Below are positions 1 through 7,375 of a stretch of DNA of 21,271 bases, one piece after another. This DNA comes from an uncultured Oscillospiraceae bacterium (GTDB lineage Bacteria; Bacillota; Clostridia; Oscillospirales; Oscillospiraceae): assembly GCA_934591845.1 (NCBI GenBank), contig CAKTPO010000030.1, positions 1 to 21,271 on the forward strand, read 5' to 3'. Both the position numbers and the translations under genes were made by a program. Within the stretch, counting starts at the first letter, position 1. Every line of letters begins with the position of its first letter. The notes beneath the pieces are model-generated. The model had not been told where the DNA came from, did no database searches, and saw only the letters and a program-made list of their open reading frames with translations.

Positions 1-107
1 GGATGGGTGCCACAGCGCCGCAGCGCTGTGAACTTTTCGTTAATTATTTCGTTGTCTACTTGACGGGGCGCAGTTCACACAGGGAAGAAGTTCGGATTTC
101 TTATGTT

Positions 108-184
108 TGGTGGACGATATAGGACTCGAACCTATGACCTTCCGCACGTCAAGCGGATGCTCTAGCCAGCTGAGCTAATCGTCC
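108..184 (-). tRNA. tRNA-Val (anticodon GAC)
   Basis: On the minus strand the segment folds as a full cloverleaf: 7-bp acceptor stem GGACGAT/ATCGTCC, D arm GCTC/GAGC, anticodon stem TCCGC/GCGGA with loop TTGACGT (anticodon GAC, valine), and T arm ATAGG/CCTAT with loop TTCGAGT. The discriminator base is A, and a genomically encoded CCA follows (positions 108-110). A near-consensus promoter lies upstream. The identity rests on the anticodon loop read directly from the sequence. Confidence 0.97.
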
Positions 185-227
185 ATATTCTTGGAGGTTC
201 TGAGGCGTTGCACTCGGAACAGTTAGG

Positions 228-256
228 ATTATATACCATAGGGGCGAAAATGTCAA
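228..256 (-). promoter_or_regulatory. Sigma-70/A promoter of tRNA-Val
   Basis: On minus, a perfect TTGACA (-35, 251-256) and a perfect TATAAT (-10, 228-233) are separated by exactly 17 bp, about 40 bp upstream of the tRNA 5' end. This is the strongest consensus promoter in the window, as expected for a stable-RNA gene. Confidence 0.9.
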
Positions 257-296
257 GCACTATTTTTGAGAATCTCAAAAAACTTTTTCCGGCCCC

Positions 297-806
297 TTAT
301 TCCGCCCCCAGGGCGGATAGGAGGGTGGTCATAATTTGGGCGCAGGAGTCGGGCCAGGGGTAGGAGTCGGTTTCGTAACCGGCGGTTTCCATCAGGCTTT
401 CGGCATCCTTGCCCATGAGCTGCTGGTAGGTTTCCAGGATCAGGGAGAATTTGCGTACCAGCTCCTCTTTGTCCTTTCCCCGCATCCAGCTGTTTTCTGC
501 GGCGATCATTTCATTTTCGCTGAGTCCTGTGGATTTGCACCAGTCCAGGAGTCTGGCGGTATAGGGTACGGCGGTGGCAGTGCTTCCGGCGGTGCCGGGG
601 AAGACGTTTTCTTCCACCTGGTCCAAAAGCTTTATTAAATCCTCTTTGCCCTGGGTCTGGACGGCGGAGACCGTGGCCCGGGTCTGGGCCTCCGGCATGG
701 TAGCGGCGGTGGTCATGGTGGGGCTTCCTACCGACTGGCAGGCACTCATATTCAAACACAGCAGGCAGGCCGCCAGAGCCGTACCCAGCTTTTTCAGATT
801 CTTCAT
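297..806 (-). CDS. Small lipoprotein of unknown function
   Basis: A 169-aa protein starting MKNLKKLGTALAACLL, with a lipoprotein signal peptide and probable lipobox NMSAC (lipidated Cys about residue 23). It is followed by a Thr/Ala-rich linker and a mainly helical C-terminal part of about 110 residues. The start at 806 was chosen over a longer in-frame Met at 860 because GAGGG sits 7 nt upstream and the signal peptide then begins at residue 1. It is a single-gene unit with its own promoter at 877-904. I do not recognise the family; the helical part has an acidic/Trp pattern but no catalytic motif I can name. It is probably surface-anchored by lipid. The real-gene call rests on the signal peptide, ribosome site and promoter; the function is unknown. 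Confidence 0.8.
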   Translation of the reverse strand: MKNLKKLGTALAACLLCLNMSACQSVGSPTMTTAATMPEAQTRATVSAVQTQGKEDLIKLLDQVEENVFPGTAGSTATAVPYTARLLDWCKSTGLSENEMIAAENSWMRGKDKEELVRKFSLILETYQQLMGKDAESLMETAGYETDSYPWPDSCAQIMTTLLSALGAE

Positions 807-876
807 TGCAGTTCCCTCATTCATCAGTATCATTTCGGTTACATCACGGTTACATAACATTTTCGGAACAAGACGT

Positions 877-904
877 ATTATACAGTTTTCCGACCAAAAA
901 TCAA
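877..904 (-). promoter_or_regulatory. Promoter of the small lipoprotein gene
   Basis: On minus, TTGATT (899-904), a 16-bp spacer and TATAAT (877-882). The transcript would start near 870, giving a leader of about 60 nt that carries two copies of a 9-bp direct repeat (836-844 and 847-855). Confidence 0.75.
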
Positions 905-995
905 CTGTCTTAAGGAAACTTTCACCATTTTTAGAAAATTTGACAAAATGCCCGGTGGTTGACCGTAATGATTCTGTTTATTTTTGTTACAATTG

Positions 996-1895
996 TTATT
1001 TTTCTGTTTCCAGGCTCTGCAAATACCGGTTCAATGCCGGGTTGCGGTTGTCCCGCCGCCACACCGCCACGATCTCCTCCACCTCCTGCGCCCCCTCCAG
1101 GGGCACAAAGCGGAGATTATAGGGGTGGTTCAACTTGGTGGTGCAGTATTCCGGGAGAATGGAAATCCCCTCCTCAGAGGCCACCATCATTAAAATGCTC
1201 TCGGCATCGGAGGAACGGAACAGGATATTGGGCTTAAACCCGGCTTTCCGGTACAGCTCCATATAAAAAGCATCGCCGTAGGACTCCACATCTGCCGAGG
1301 GGGACATATACAAGATGTTCTCCCCCCGAAGCTCCTGCCGCCGCAGACTCTGCCGTTGGGCCAGGGGGTGCCGGTCATACAGGGCTACCATCAGCCGCAC
1401 CCGCTCCACGGTCACATGGTCTACCTCCTCATTTTGTTTCAGGTTGGTGGAGTCCCAGGTGTAAACCAGGTCATAGGCCCCGCCCAACACCCCGGAGGAG
1501 AGCACATCCGCAGAGCACCGGTAAAAGCTCACCAGAATATTGGGATTCTCCCCATGAAAACGCCGCATCCACAACGGCAAATCGCTATGCTCGTAGCCGC
1601 AGACATAGCCCAGCTGCAAGGTGCCGGACAGGCCCATGGCTGCCCCGTGGGTCAGCTCCACTGCCCGGTTCATCCGCTCCAGAATCTCCCTGGCCTCCCC
1701 CAGAAAGGTCTCCCCTGCCCCGGTGAGACTGACGGGCCGGGTGCTCCGGTCAAAGAGCGCACAGCCCAGGGTCTCCTCCAGAAGCCGGATCTGCTGGGTG
1801 ATGGCGGTCTGGGAAATGTAAAACTGCTCCGCCGCCTTGGTAAAGTTCCGGCTCTCCGCCGCGGCTACAAAGTATTTCAGCTGGTTTTGATTCAT
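996..1895 (-). CDS. LysR-family transcriptional regulator
   Basis: A 299-aa protein of normal LysR length. Residues about 1-60 form the winged HTH (MNQNQLKYFVAAAESRNFTKAAE..., helix ISQTAITQQIRLLEE, wing ending LTGAGETFL). A linker helix follows, and about 85-290 is a periplasmic-binding-protein-like effector domain. The start at 1895 was preferred over a Met six codons upstream because AGAGG lies 9 nt before it. It is divergent from the NSS transporter gene, the usual arrangement in which a LysR protein controls its neighbour and itself; a role as regulator of the transporter is inferred. The effector is unknown, but an amino acid or amine imported by the transporter is a reasonable guess. 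The two promoters overlap at their -35 boxes. Confidence 0.93.
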   Translation of the reverse strand: MNQNQLKYFVAAAESRNFTKAAEQFYISQTAITQQIRLLEETLGCALFDRSTRPVSLTGAGETFLGEAREILERMNRAVELTHGAAMGLSGTLQLGYVCGYEHSDLPLWMRRFHGENPNILVSFYRCSADVLSSGVLGGAYDLVYTWDSTNLKQNEEVDHVTVERVRLMVALYDRHPLAQRQSLRRQELRGENILYMSPSADVESYGDAFYMELYRKAGFKPNILFRSSDAESILMMVASEEGISILPEYCTTKLNHPYNLRFVPLEGAQEVEEIVAVWRRDNRNPALNRYLQSLETEK

Positions 1896-1924
1896 GCTAT
1901 CGACCTCTAACATTAGTTTTTCTT

Positions 1925-1976
1925 ATTATAGTATGTAGTATCCGCCGTTGTCAACCGGGTCTTTCCGAGATAGAAT
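1925..1976. promoter_or_regulatory. Overlapping divergent promoters for lysR-type gene and NSS transporter
   Basis: Minus strand: TTGACA (1949-1954), 18 bp, TATAAT (1925-1930), serving the LysR gene. Plus strand: TTGTCA (1948-1953), 17 bp, TAGAAT (1971-1976), serving the transporter. Both -35 hexamers come from the same 7 bp, TTGTCAA (1948-1954), so polymerase should bind one direction at a time. A short direct repeat (AGTAT twice, about 1930-1941) lies under the LysR promoter and could be part of an operator. Confidence 0.8.
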
Positions 1977-2006
1977 AGATTCACTTTGCAAAAGAGAGGA
2001 AAAACA

Positions 2007-3362
2007 ATGGAAAGAGAATCTTTTAAGTCCCGGCTGGGCTTTCTGCTGGTCAGTGCGGGCTGCGCCGTGGGCATCGGCAATGTCTGGAAATTCCCCTATG
2101 TGGTGGGCCAGAACGGCGGCGGCTGGTTTGTGCTGCTGTATCTGCTGTTTCTGGTGATCATGGGTCTGCCCGTATTGACCATGGAACTGGCCGTGGGCCG
2201 GGGCAGCCGCAAAAGTGCCGTCCAGGGCTACAAGGCCCTGGAAAAGGCGGGCAGCAACTGGCACATCCACGGCTGGTTTGCCATTTTGGGCTGCTACCTG
2301 CTGATGATGTACTACACCACCGTTTCCGGCTGGATGGTCAGCTACTTCTATAAATTCGCCACCGGCCAGTTTGTGGCCGGAATGGACACGGAACAGTGCG
2401 GCGGGGTGTTCGGCCAGATGCTGGGAAATCCTAAAGAAATGGGTTTCTGGATGGCGCTGACGGTGCTGGCAGGCTTCCTGATTTGCAGCCGGGGGTTGCG
2501 GAATGGCCTGGAAAAAATCAGCAAATTCATGATGTCCGGGCTTTTGGTGCTGATCGTCGTTCTGGCGGTACACAGCATGACCCTTTCCGGCGCCGGAGAG
2601 GGGCTGCGGTTCTATCTGGTCCCCAACGCCCAGAACGTCCGGGCCGCGGGGCTGGGGAACGTCATCAGTGCCGCCATGAACCAATCTTTCTTCACCCTGA
2701 GCCTGGGCGTGGCTGCCATGGAGATTTTCGGCAGCTACATGAGCAAGGACAACACTCTGCTCAGCGAGGGCGTGCGCATCTGCGGCCTGGATACCTTTGT
2801 GGCACTGGTGGCCGGCCTGATCATTTTCCCCGCCTGTTTCAGCTACGGGGTGGAGGTAAACGCCGGTCCCAGTCTGATTTTCATCACCCTGCCCAATGTC
2901 TTTGTGAACATGGCCGGGGGCCGGGTCTGGGGGAGCCTGTTCTTCCTGTTTATGACCTTTGCCAGCTTCTCCACGGTGATCGCCGTGTTTGAAAACCTCA
3001 TGTCCTTCTGCATGGACACTCTGGGATGGAGCCGCAAGAAAGCCGCCCTGATAAACTGCGCACTGGTACTGGTTGCCAGCCTGCCCTGCGTTCTGGGGTA
3101 CAATGTGTGGGAAAATTTGCACATCATCGGGGCCAGAGACGTATTGGACAGCGAGGATTTCCTGGTCAGCAACCTCCTGCTGCCTCTGGGGTCTCTGGTG
3201 TATCTGCTGTTCTGCGTGACCAAATGGGGCTGGGGCTTTGAAAACTACCAAGCCGAGGCCAACACCGGCAAGGGGCTGAAAGTAAAAAGCTGGATGAAGT
3301 ATTATTTCCGCTTCGTTTTGCCCGTCCTGATTCTGGTCATTCTCGTAGAGGGTCTCATCTAA
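2007..3362 (+). CDS. NSS-family sodium-dependent transporter (LeuT fold)
   Basis: A 451-aa polytopic membrane protein. Residues 17-41 carry the NSS TM1 signature, with the unwound sodium/substrate segment (AGCAVGIGNVWKFPYVVGQN, then GGGWF). MELAVGRGSRKS about 59-70 matches the conserved TM2/IL1 region, and FFTLSLGVAAMEIFGSYM about 228-245 is the unwound TM6. About 11 membrane helices and 451 residues fit the bacterial 11-helix branch (Tyt1/MhsT-like) rather than 12-helix LeuT. Such proteins couple sodium entry to uptake of amino acids or amines. The start at 2007 has AGAGG 7 nt upstream. E239 is an acidic residue in the TM6 segment that is hydrophobic in LeuT, so the substrate may differ. Likely regulated by the divergent LysR protein; it ends at a bidirectional terminator. 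Confidence 0.93.
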   Translation: MERESFKSRLGFLLVSAGCAVGIGNVWKFPYVVGQNGGGWFVLLYLLFLVIMGLPVLTMELAVGRGSRKSAVQGYKALEKAGSNWHIHGWFAILGCYLLMMYYTTVSGWMVSYFYKFATGQFVAGMDTEQCGGVFGQMLGNPKEMGFWMALTVLAGFLICSRGLRNGLEKISKFMMSGLLVLIVVLAVHSMTLSGAGEGLRFYLVPNAQNVRAAGLGNVISAAMNQSFFTLSLGVAAMEIFGSYMSKDNTLLSEGVRICGLDTFVALVAGLIIFPACFSYGVEVNAGPSLIFITLPNVFVNMAGGRVWGSLFFLFMTFASFSTVIAVFENLMSFCMDTLGWSRKKAALINCALVLVASLPCVLGYNVWENLHIIGARDVLDSEDFLVSNLLLPLGSLVYLLFCVTKWGWGFENYQAEANTGKGLKVKSWMKYYFRFVLPVLILVILVEGLI

Positions 3363-3370
3363 AAAATTTT

Positions 3371-3406
3371 GGAGCAGACATGACGGTTCATGTCTGCTCC
3401 GTTTTT
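3371..3406. terminator. Bidirectional intrinsic terminator
   Basis: A 13-bp perfect stem, GGAGCAGACATGA / TCATGTCTGCTCC, with loop CGGT. It is followed on plus by GTTTTTA and preceded by AAAAAATTTT, which gives a U-rich tail on minus. It lies between the stop codons of the convergent transporter and kinase genes and can serve both. Confidence 0.92.
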
Positions 3407-3415
3407 ATACGGTCG

Positions 3416-4336
3416 TTAAAAAGTTTTGCTGCTGCCCATGTTCATGGCCATGCGGATGCCGCCCATGGCGGGGGATACGGTGTTCACCACCACCGGGGCC
3501 AGCTTTTCCATGGCCTCCACGGCCTGGGCACGGAAGCAGTCGCTCTTAAAGAGCCCCCCGGAGAGGACGATTTTCAGGTTCTCCTCCCCCTGGGCTTTCA
3601 GGTTTTCCAGCATCTTTCCGGCGTAAAGGCTCAGGCTGTCCACCGCCCCCTGGCGGAGTTTTTTACACAGCGGGGACTCCGCCGTCTCCAATACGATGGA
3701 AGCATAGGTGGCAATCTCGTCCCCCTTGGTGAGGTTTGAAAGCCGATAGAGCATTTCCTCTCTGCCGCCGCCCTGGGGCAAAAGCTTTTGCTCCACCGCC
3801 CGGAAGGTAAAGCAGTCCTCCCGGCAGCCATCCAGCCACAGGGTCATTTCCCGGAGCAGACGGCAAGCCATCCAGTAGCCGGAACCCAAATCCGAGAAAG
3901 AATAGTTCCAGCCGCCGATACGGCTGGTCTGGCCCTTGCTGTCCACCCCCACCACAATGGAGCCGGTACCGGCAATGACCACCACCCCAGGCACATCTGC
4001 CGCCGCCCAGAAAGGCAGAATGGCATCATTGACCACACAGCTTCTTTCTGACGGGAAGCCCGCCTGCTGAATCATGGCCTCATAGACCAGCCGGTCCTCC
4101 GGGGTATCACAGCCGGACATGCCCCAGATGCTTCTGGTCACATGGCTGGCCCGAATGCCAAAATTTTCCATGCGCCGCACCAGGTCCCGCATATTGGCAA
4201 AAGCGGTGGCATTGCCCACAGACTTAAAGCTGGTGGCCCCGCCGGAAAGGGTCAACAGAACCTTTCCCTCTCCGTCCGCCACACACAGCTCGGTTTTGGA
4301 ACCGCCGCCGTCTACACCGAGATAAAGTTTGCTCAT
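3416..4336 (-). CDS. BadF/BadG/BcrA/BcrD ATPase-family kinase (GlcNAc-kinase-like)
   Basis: A 306-aa protein of the actin-like/ASKHA fold. Visible motifs are the phosphate-1 loop DGGGSKTE (9-16), a probable catalytic aspartate in VVNDAILPF (D104), the phosphate-2 loop AGTGS (122-126), GGWNYSFSDLGSGYW (141-155) and the adenosine motif LSGGLF (258-263). These are the features of the N-acetylglucosamine kinase branch, which phosphorylates amino sugars with ATP in the cytoplasm; other BadF members are activators of 2-hydroxyacyl-CoA dehydratases. The Fe-S cysteine pattern of those activators is not evident, so a sugar kinase is more likely. GGGGG lies about 9 nt before the ATG. It has no sugar-transport partner here and appears monocistronic. 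Confidence 0.88.
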   Translation of the reverse strand: MSKLYLGVDGGGSKTELCVADGEGKVLLTLSGGATSFKSVGNATAFANMRDLVRRMENFGIRASHVTRSIWGMSGCDTPEDRLVYEAMIQQAGFPSERSCVVNDAILPFWAAADVPGVVVIAGTGSIVVGVDSKGQTSRIGGWNYSFSDLGSGYWMACRLLREMTLWLDGCREDCFTFRAVEQKLLPQGGGREEMLYRLSNLTKGDEIATYASIVLETAESPLCKKLRQGAVDSLSLYAGKMLENLKAQGEENLKIVLSGGLFKSDCFRAQAVEAMEKLAPVVVNTVSPAMGGIRMAMNMGSSKTF

Positions 4337-4392
4337 TTTTCATTTCCCCCTATAGCCTCGGAATTCCAGGAATTTCGTTCGCTACTTTCCTT

Positions 4393-4430
4393 ATATATAA
4401 TTTATTACAAGTTGCGACAAATTGCAACAG
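4393..4430 (-). promoter_or_regulatory. Probable promoter/operator of the BadF-type kinase gene
   Basis: On minus, an AT-rich stretch containing TATATAA-like -10 sequences (about 4392-4400) lies downstream of TTGTCG/TTGCAA-like -35 candidates. The upstream part contains an inverted repeat GTTGC...GCAAC (4411-4415, 4424-4428), also readable as a direct repeat TTGCGACA/TTGCAACA with an 11-bp period, so a regulator could bind here. The exact hexamers are ambiguous. Confidence 0.4.
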
Positions 4431-4451
4431 GCAAATTGGCCCTTTGTGACC

Positions 4452-4480
4452 TTTACAGCACCGAAATACCGGAGTATAAT
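4452..4480 (+). promoter_or_regulatory. Promoter of the ApbE gene
   Basis: TTTACA (4452-4457), 17 bp, TATAAT (4475-4480). The predicted start is near 4487, about 30 nt before the ATG, with AAGGTGA as ribosome site. Confidence 0.85.
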
Positions 4481-4517
4481 AATGCTAAAGCTATATTGTG
4501 AATAAAAAAGGTGACTT

Positions 4518-5528
4518 ATGAAACGATTTTTTGTAATTTTACTGTGTCTTCTCCTGTTTTCCGGCTGTGCATCCGGTGGAGACGCTGGGGTTTCCTCCAC
4601 CCGGTATCTCACCGCCATGGATACGGTCATGTCCCTTACCGCCTACGGGGAAAACCGGGATGGGGCTTTGGAAATGTCAGTAGCGGAAATCCAGCGGCTG
4701 GATGACCTGCTCAGCATCGGCAACGAAAACAGCGACATCAGCCGTCTGAACCGGGAAAAACATGCAGTGCTTTCCCCGGATACATATTCTCTATTATCCC
4801 AGGCCCTGGATTTGGCCCGGGATACCCAGGGGGTGTTTGACCCCACGGTGTACCCCTTGGTAAAGCTCTGGGGTTTTTATGACAAGGATTATCATGTGCC
4901 CACCCGGCAGGAGCTTTCCGATACGCTGGCACAGGTAGACTACCGGGAAGTTTCCCTTTCCCAGGGCAGCTATGAAGCCAGCCTGGGAAAGGGACAGCAA
5001 ATCGACTTGGGGGGCATTGGCAAGGGCTTTGCCTCCCAGCGTGTCACGGAGCTTTTGCGGGATGCAGGCGTGACCTCCGCCATGGTAAGCCTGGGGGGAA
5101 ACATCCAGTGCCTGGGGGCCAAGCCCGACGGCAGCCCCTGGAACATCGGCATCCGTGACCCCTTTGGAGAGGAACTGTACGCCACCGTCCGGGTCACGGA
5201 CAAGGCCGTCATCACCTCCGGCGGCTATGAGCGTTATTTTGAAGACCCGGAAACCCACAATATATACCGCCACATTTTAGACCCCCGTACCGGGTTTCCG
5301 GCGGAAAAGGGCCTTAGTTCCGTCTCCATCGTCACTTCTGACGGCACCCTGGGGGACGGCCTTTCCACCGCACTGTACATCATGGGCCTGGAAGATGCTG
5401 CTGCCTACTGGCAGTCCCACCGGGAGGCCTTTGAGGCGGTGTTCATCACCGACGACGGTAGCCTCTATGCGACGGAAGGACTGCGGGGCAGCGTAACCTC
5501 CCAACATGAGATCCATTACCTCTCCTGA
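4518..5528 (+). CDS. apbE: FAD:protein FMN transferase (ApbE lipoprotein)
   Basis: A 336-aa lipoprotein with a signal peptide ending in lipobox FSGC (Cys17). ApbE motifs are present in order: VFDPT (107-111), IDLGGIGKGFA (162-172), SLGGN (191-195), ITSGGYERYF (232-241), HILDPRTG (252-259) and the metal/FAD segment SDGTLGDGLSTALYIMG (274-290). ApbE proteins transfer FMN from FAD onto a Thr of target proteins outside the membrane (RnfG/NqrC subunits or FMN-binding-domain reductases) using magnesium. The length is typical. No flavinylation target is visible in this window, so the substrate is encoded elsewhere. The gene has its own promoter and no obvious terminator before the next gene. Confidence 0.95.
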   Translation: MKRFFVILLCLLLFSGCASGGDAGVSSTRYLTAMDTVMSLTAYGENRDGALEMSVAEIQRLDDLLSIGNENSDISRLNREKHAVLSPDTYSLLSQALDLARDTQGVFDPTVYPLVKLWGFYDKDYHVPTRQELSDTLAQVDYREVSLSQGSYEASLGKGQQIDLGGIGKGFASQRVTELLRDAGVTSAMVSLGGNIQCLGAKPDGSPWNIGIRDPFGEELYATVRVTDKAVITSGGYERYFEDPETHNIYRHILDPRTGFPAEKGLSSVSIVTSDGTLGDGLSTALYIMGLEDAAAYWQSHREAFEAVFITDDGSLYATEGLRGSVTSQHEIHYLS

Positions 5529-5554
5529 TCCTCAAGTCGTTCACAATTTGTCTG

Positions 5555-5583
5555 TTGAAATCAAAAATGAAGTATGTTACTAT
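5555..5583 (+). promoter_or_regulatory. Promoter of the XRE-led cluster
   Basis: TTGAAA (5555-5560), 17 bp, TACTAT (5578-5583), directly upstream of a strong GGAGGA ribosome site (5601-5606). It makes the gene at 5612 the likely first gene of a transcript separate from apbE. Confidence 0.65.
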
Positions 5584-5611
5584 TATCCTAATAGGACTCA
5601 GGAGGAAGAAA

Positions 5612-6259
5612 ATGGACGACGAGAAGATCAAAGCCCAAATTGGCAGCAACATTGCCACCTGCCGAAAATCCGCCGGGCTGACCCAGGCGGGGCTGGCGGA
5701 AAAGCTGAATTATTCCGATAAAGCCGTTTCCAAATGGGAGCGGGGAGAGTCGGTGCCCGATGTGCTGACGCTCATGCAGCTGAGCACCCTCTTTGGGGTC
5801 AGTCTGGACCGGCTGGTGCGTGACCCCTCTCTTTCTGACCCCCAGCTCCCGGAACCGGAGGAATATGAACCCCAAAAGCGCACCCCCAGAAAGGGGATCA
5901 TCCAGGCCCTTTCCAGCACTTTGGTTTGGTTTGTGGCTCTGTTTTTCTTTGTGGTAATCTCCTCCTTTGGCATTCGGGGCAGCTGGATGGCCTTTATTTA
6001 CGCTGTGCCCGTCAACGCCATTGTGCTGCTGAGTCTGCGCTCGGCCTGGGGGCAGTTCAGCTGGAACAAGGGCCTGATTTCCGTCATCGTCTGGGGCTGC
6101 CTTGCCAGTATTTATGTGTCCCTGAAAATGATTTTGAAGGTCTCCCTGTGGAAGCTGTTCCTGCTGGGTATCCCCGGACAGGTGGCCATTTTCCTGTGGT
6201 TCCGGATGTTCCGGACACCGGAGACCATCCAGGAGGAGGAACCGTCTGATGCTGAATAA
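5612..6259 (+). CDS. XRE-family regulator with C-terminal membrane helices
   Basis: A 215-aa protein. Residues about 7-65 form a Cro/C1-type HTH (IGSNIATCRKSAGLTQAGLA, then YSDKAVSKWERGESVPDVLT, a very typical XRE second half). A Pro/Glu-rich linker (about 72-93) leads to four predicted membrane helices (about 102-119, 124-143, 153-170, 178-197) and an acidic tail. It should therefore be a membrane-tethered DNA-binding protein. The start at 5612 was chosen for GGAGGA 5 nt upstream; an in-frame Met at 5555 would add 19 residues with no ribosome site and would swallow the promoter. It overlaps the next gene by 11 bp, so the two are co-transcribed. The membrane part may sense a lipophilic or envelope signal; this is inference. 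Confidence 0.88.
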   Translation: MDDEKIKAQIGSNIATCRKSAGLTQAGLAEKLNYSDKAVSKWERGESVPDVLTLMQLSTLFGVSLDRLVRDPSLSDPQLPEPEEYEPQKRTPRKGIIQALSSTLVWFVALFFFVVISSFGIRGSWMAFIYAVPVNAIVLLSLRSAWGQFSWNKGLISVIVWGCLASIYVSLKMILKVSLWKLFLLGIPGQVAIFLWFRMFRTPETIQEEEPSDAE

Positions 6260-6785
6260 AAAAGAACTCCGGGCCATGGTCCGGGAGAAAAAGCGAGCCA
6301 TGAGCCCCACAGAAATTGAAGAAAAGAGCCGGGTATTGGGTGAAAAATTCCGTGCCTGCCCCCAGTACGCCGCAGCGAAAACCATTTACGGATACCTGCC
6401 TTATAATCAGGAGGTCCGCACCGTGCCCATGCTGCTTCAGGCCTTGGCCGATGGCAAGCAGGTGGCCGTACCCAAGGTCTACGGGGACGAAATGAAGTTT
6501 TTGCTTTTGTCGGATTTAAACCAGGTAGCCCCGGGCTATGCCGGGATCCCTGAACCCATTGCCGACGGCCCCGAGGCCTCTGACCCAACGGCCCTGGTGC
6601 TGATGCCCGGCCTGGTCTTTGACCCCCAGGGCCACCGCATCGGCTACGGCGGCGGCTTTTATGACAAGTTTTTAAGCCGGGAACCGAACCACCCCACCGT
6701 GGCACTGTGCTACGATTTTCAGGTGCTGCCCCAGCTGGAAACCGAAGAATTTGACATTCCCGTGGACACCGTCCTCTGGGCATAA
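6249..6785 (+). CDS. ygfA: 5-formyltetrahydrofolate cyclo-ligase
   Basis: A 178-aa protein of normal family length. It begins with the helical MLNKKELRAMVREKKRAM region containing the N-terminal ATP-binding basic residues, has IYGYLPYNQEVRT (46-58) in the folate/ATP site, and ends with the hallmark IGYGGGFYDKFL (131-142). The enzyme (MTHFS, EC 6.3.3.2) uses ATP to convert 5-formyl-THF to 5,10-methenyl-THF in the cytoplasm, returning stored or inhibitory folate to one-carbon metabolism. It starts inside the XRE gene (11-bp overlap) and is followed 15 nt later by the next gene, so it lies in an operon. Alternative symbols for the family are fau and yqgN. Confidence 0.95.
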   Translation: MLNKKELRAMVREKKRAMSPTEIEEKSRVLGEKFRACPQYAAAKTIYGYLPYNQEVRTVPMLLQALADGKQVAVPKVYGDEMKFLLLSDLNQVAPGYAGIPEPIADGPEASDPTALVLMPGLVFDPQGHRIGYGGGFYDKFLSREPNHPTVALCYDFQVLPQLETEEFDIPVDTVLWA

Positions 6786-6800
6786 GAATAAGGAGATTTT

Positions 6801-7373
6801 ATGGAAGCACTGATTTGGATTCTCACAGCGGCAGCGGTTTTTGGCCTTTGCCGTCTGGTGGACAAGGGCTTTCAAAAGCTGTTTCGAAATAAAGCGGAGC
6901 ATCTGTCCGGTCAAGCCGTCCGGGTCAACAAACGCTACGGTGTCTTTGGGGTGATCCTCTCGGCTCTGGGCGTAGCCGCTATCGTAAGCGGCATGAATAG
7001 CGACCGGGTGTTGTTCTGGGGCGGCATTATTGTGCTGCTGCTGGGCCTTTCTCTGGCGGTCTATTACCTGGGCTTTGGCATTTTTTACGGGGCTGACAGC
7101 TTTCTGGTGTCCACCTTGTTCAAAAAAAGCACCTCTTACCCTTACAGTGCCATTGTAGGGCAAAAGCTGTACCTCATCACCGGCGGCAACATCGTGGTAG
7201 AATTGCAGCTGGAAAACGGGAAAACCGTCAGCCTGCAATCCACCATGGAGGGGGTCTACCCCTTCCTGGATACGGCCTTTACCCACTGGTGCCAGCAAAA
7301 GGGCCTTGACCCGGAAAACTGCGACTTCCACGACCCCCAGAAAAGCTGGTGGTTTCCCCATGAGGAAGACTGA
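6801..7373 (+). CDS. Membrane protein of unknown function
   Basis: A 190-aa protein. An N-terminal hydrophobic segment (about 3-18) is followed by a short basic stretch, then two predicted membrane helices (about 48-66 and 71-93). The last 95 residues are soluble and probably a small beta-rich domain (STSYPYSAIVGQKLYLITGG..., VELQLENGKTVSLQSTMEG), ending WWFPHEED. The pattern of two helices plus a short beta domain resembles PH-like membrane proteins of Firmicutes, but I do not recognise a named family. AAGGAG lies 5 nt before the ATG. It is 15 nt after the cyclo-ligase gene and 2 nt before the DUF1643 gene, so it is part of the operon. Function unknown. Confidence 0.85.
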   Translation: MEALIWILTAAAVFGLCRLVDKGFQKLFRNKAEHLSGQAVRVNKRYGVFGVILSALGVAAIVSGMNSDRVLFWGGIIVLLLGLSLAVYYLGFGIFYGADSFLVSTLFKKSTSYPYSAIVGQKLYLITGGNIVVELQLENGKTVSLQSTMEGVYPFLDTAFTHWCQQKGLDPENCDFHDPQKSWWFPHEED

Positions 7374-7375
7374 CC

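Noticed and set aside
11..80. Hairpin CACAGCG/CGCTGTG (11-30) and inverted repeat TGTGAAC/GTTCACA (27-79) near the left edge
   Set aside because: The two overlap, have no U-tract or gene association in view, and may be part of something cut off by the window edge.
1926..3251. A 441-aa open frame on minus, antisense to the NSS transporter
   Set aside because: It lies wholly opposite a clear transporter, is Gln/His/Pro-rich with no domain, and has no ribosome site. Long antisense frames are expected in GC-rich coding DNA.
5588..6385. A 265-aa open frame on minus opposite the XRE gene
   Set aside because: It is antisense to a well-supported XRE regulator and the start of the cyclo-ligase, and has low-complexity composition and no ribosome site.
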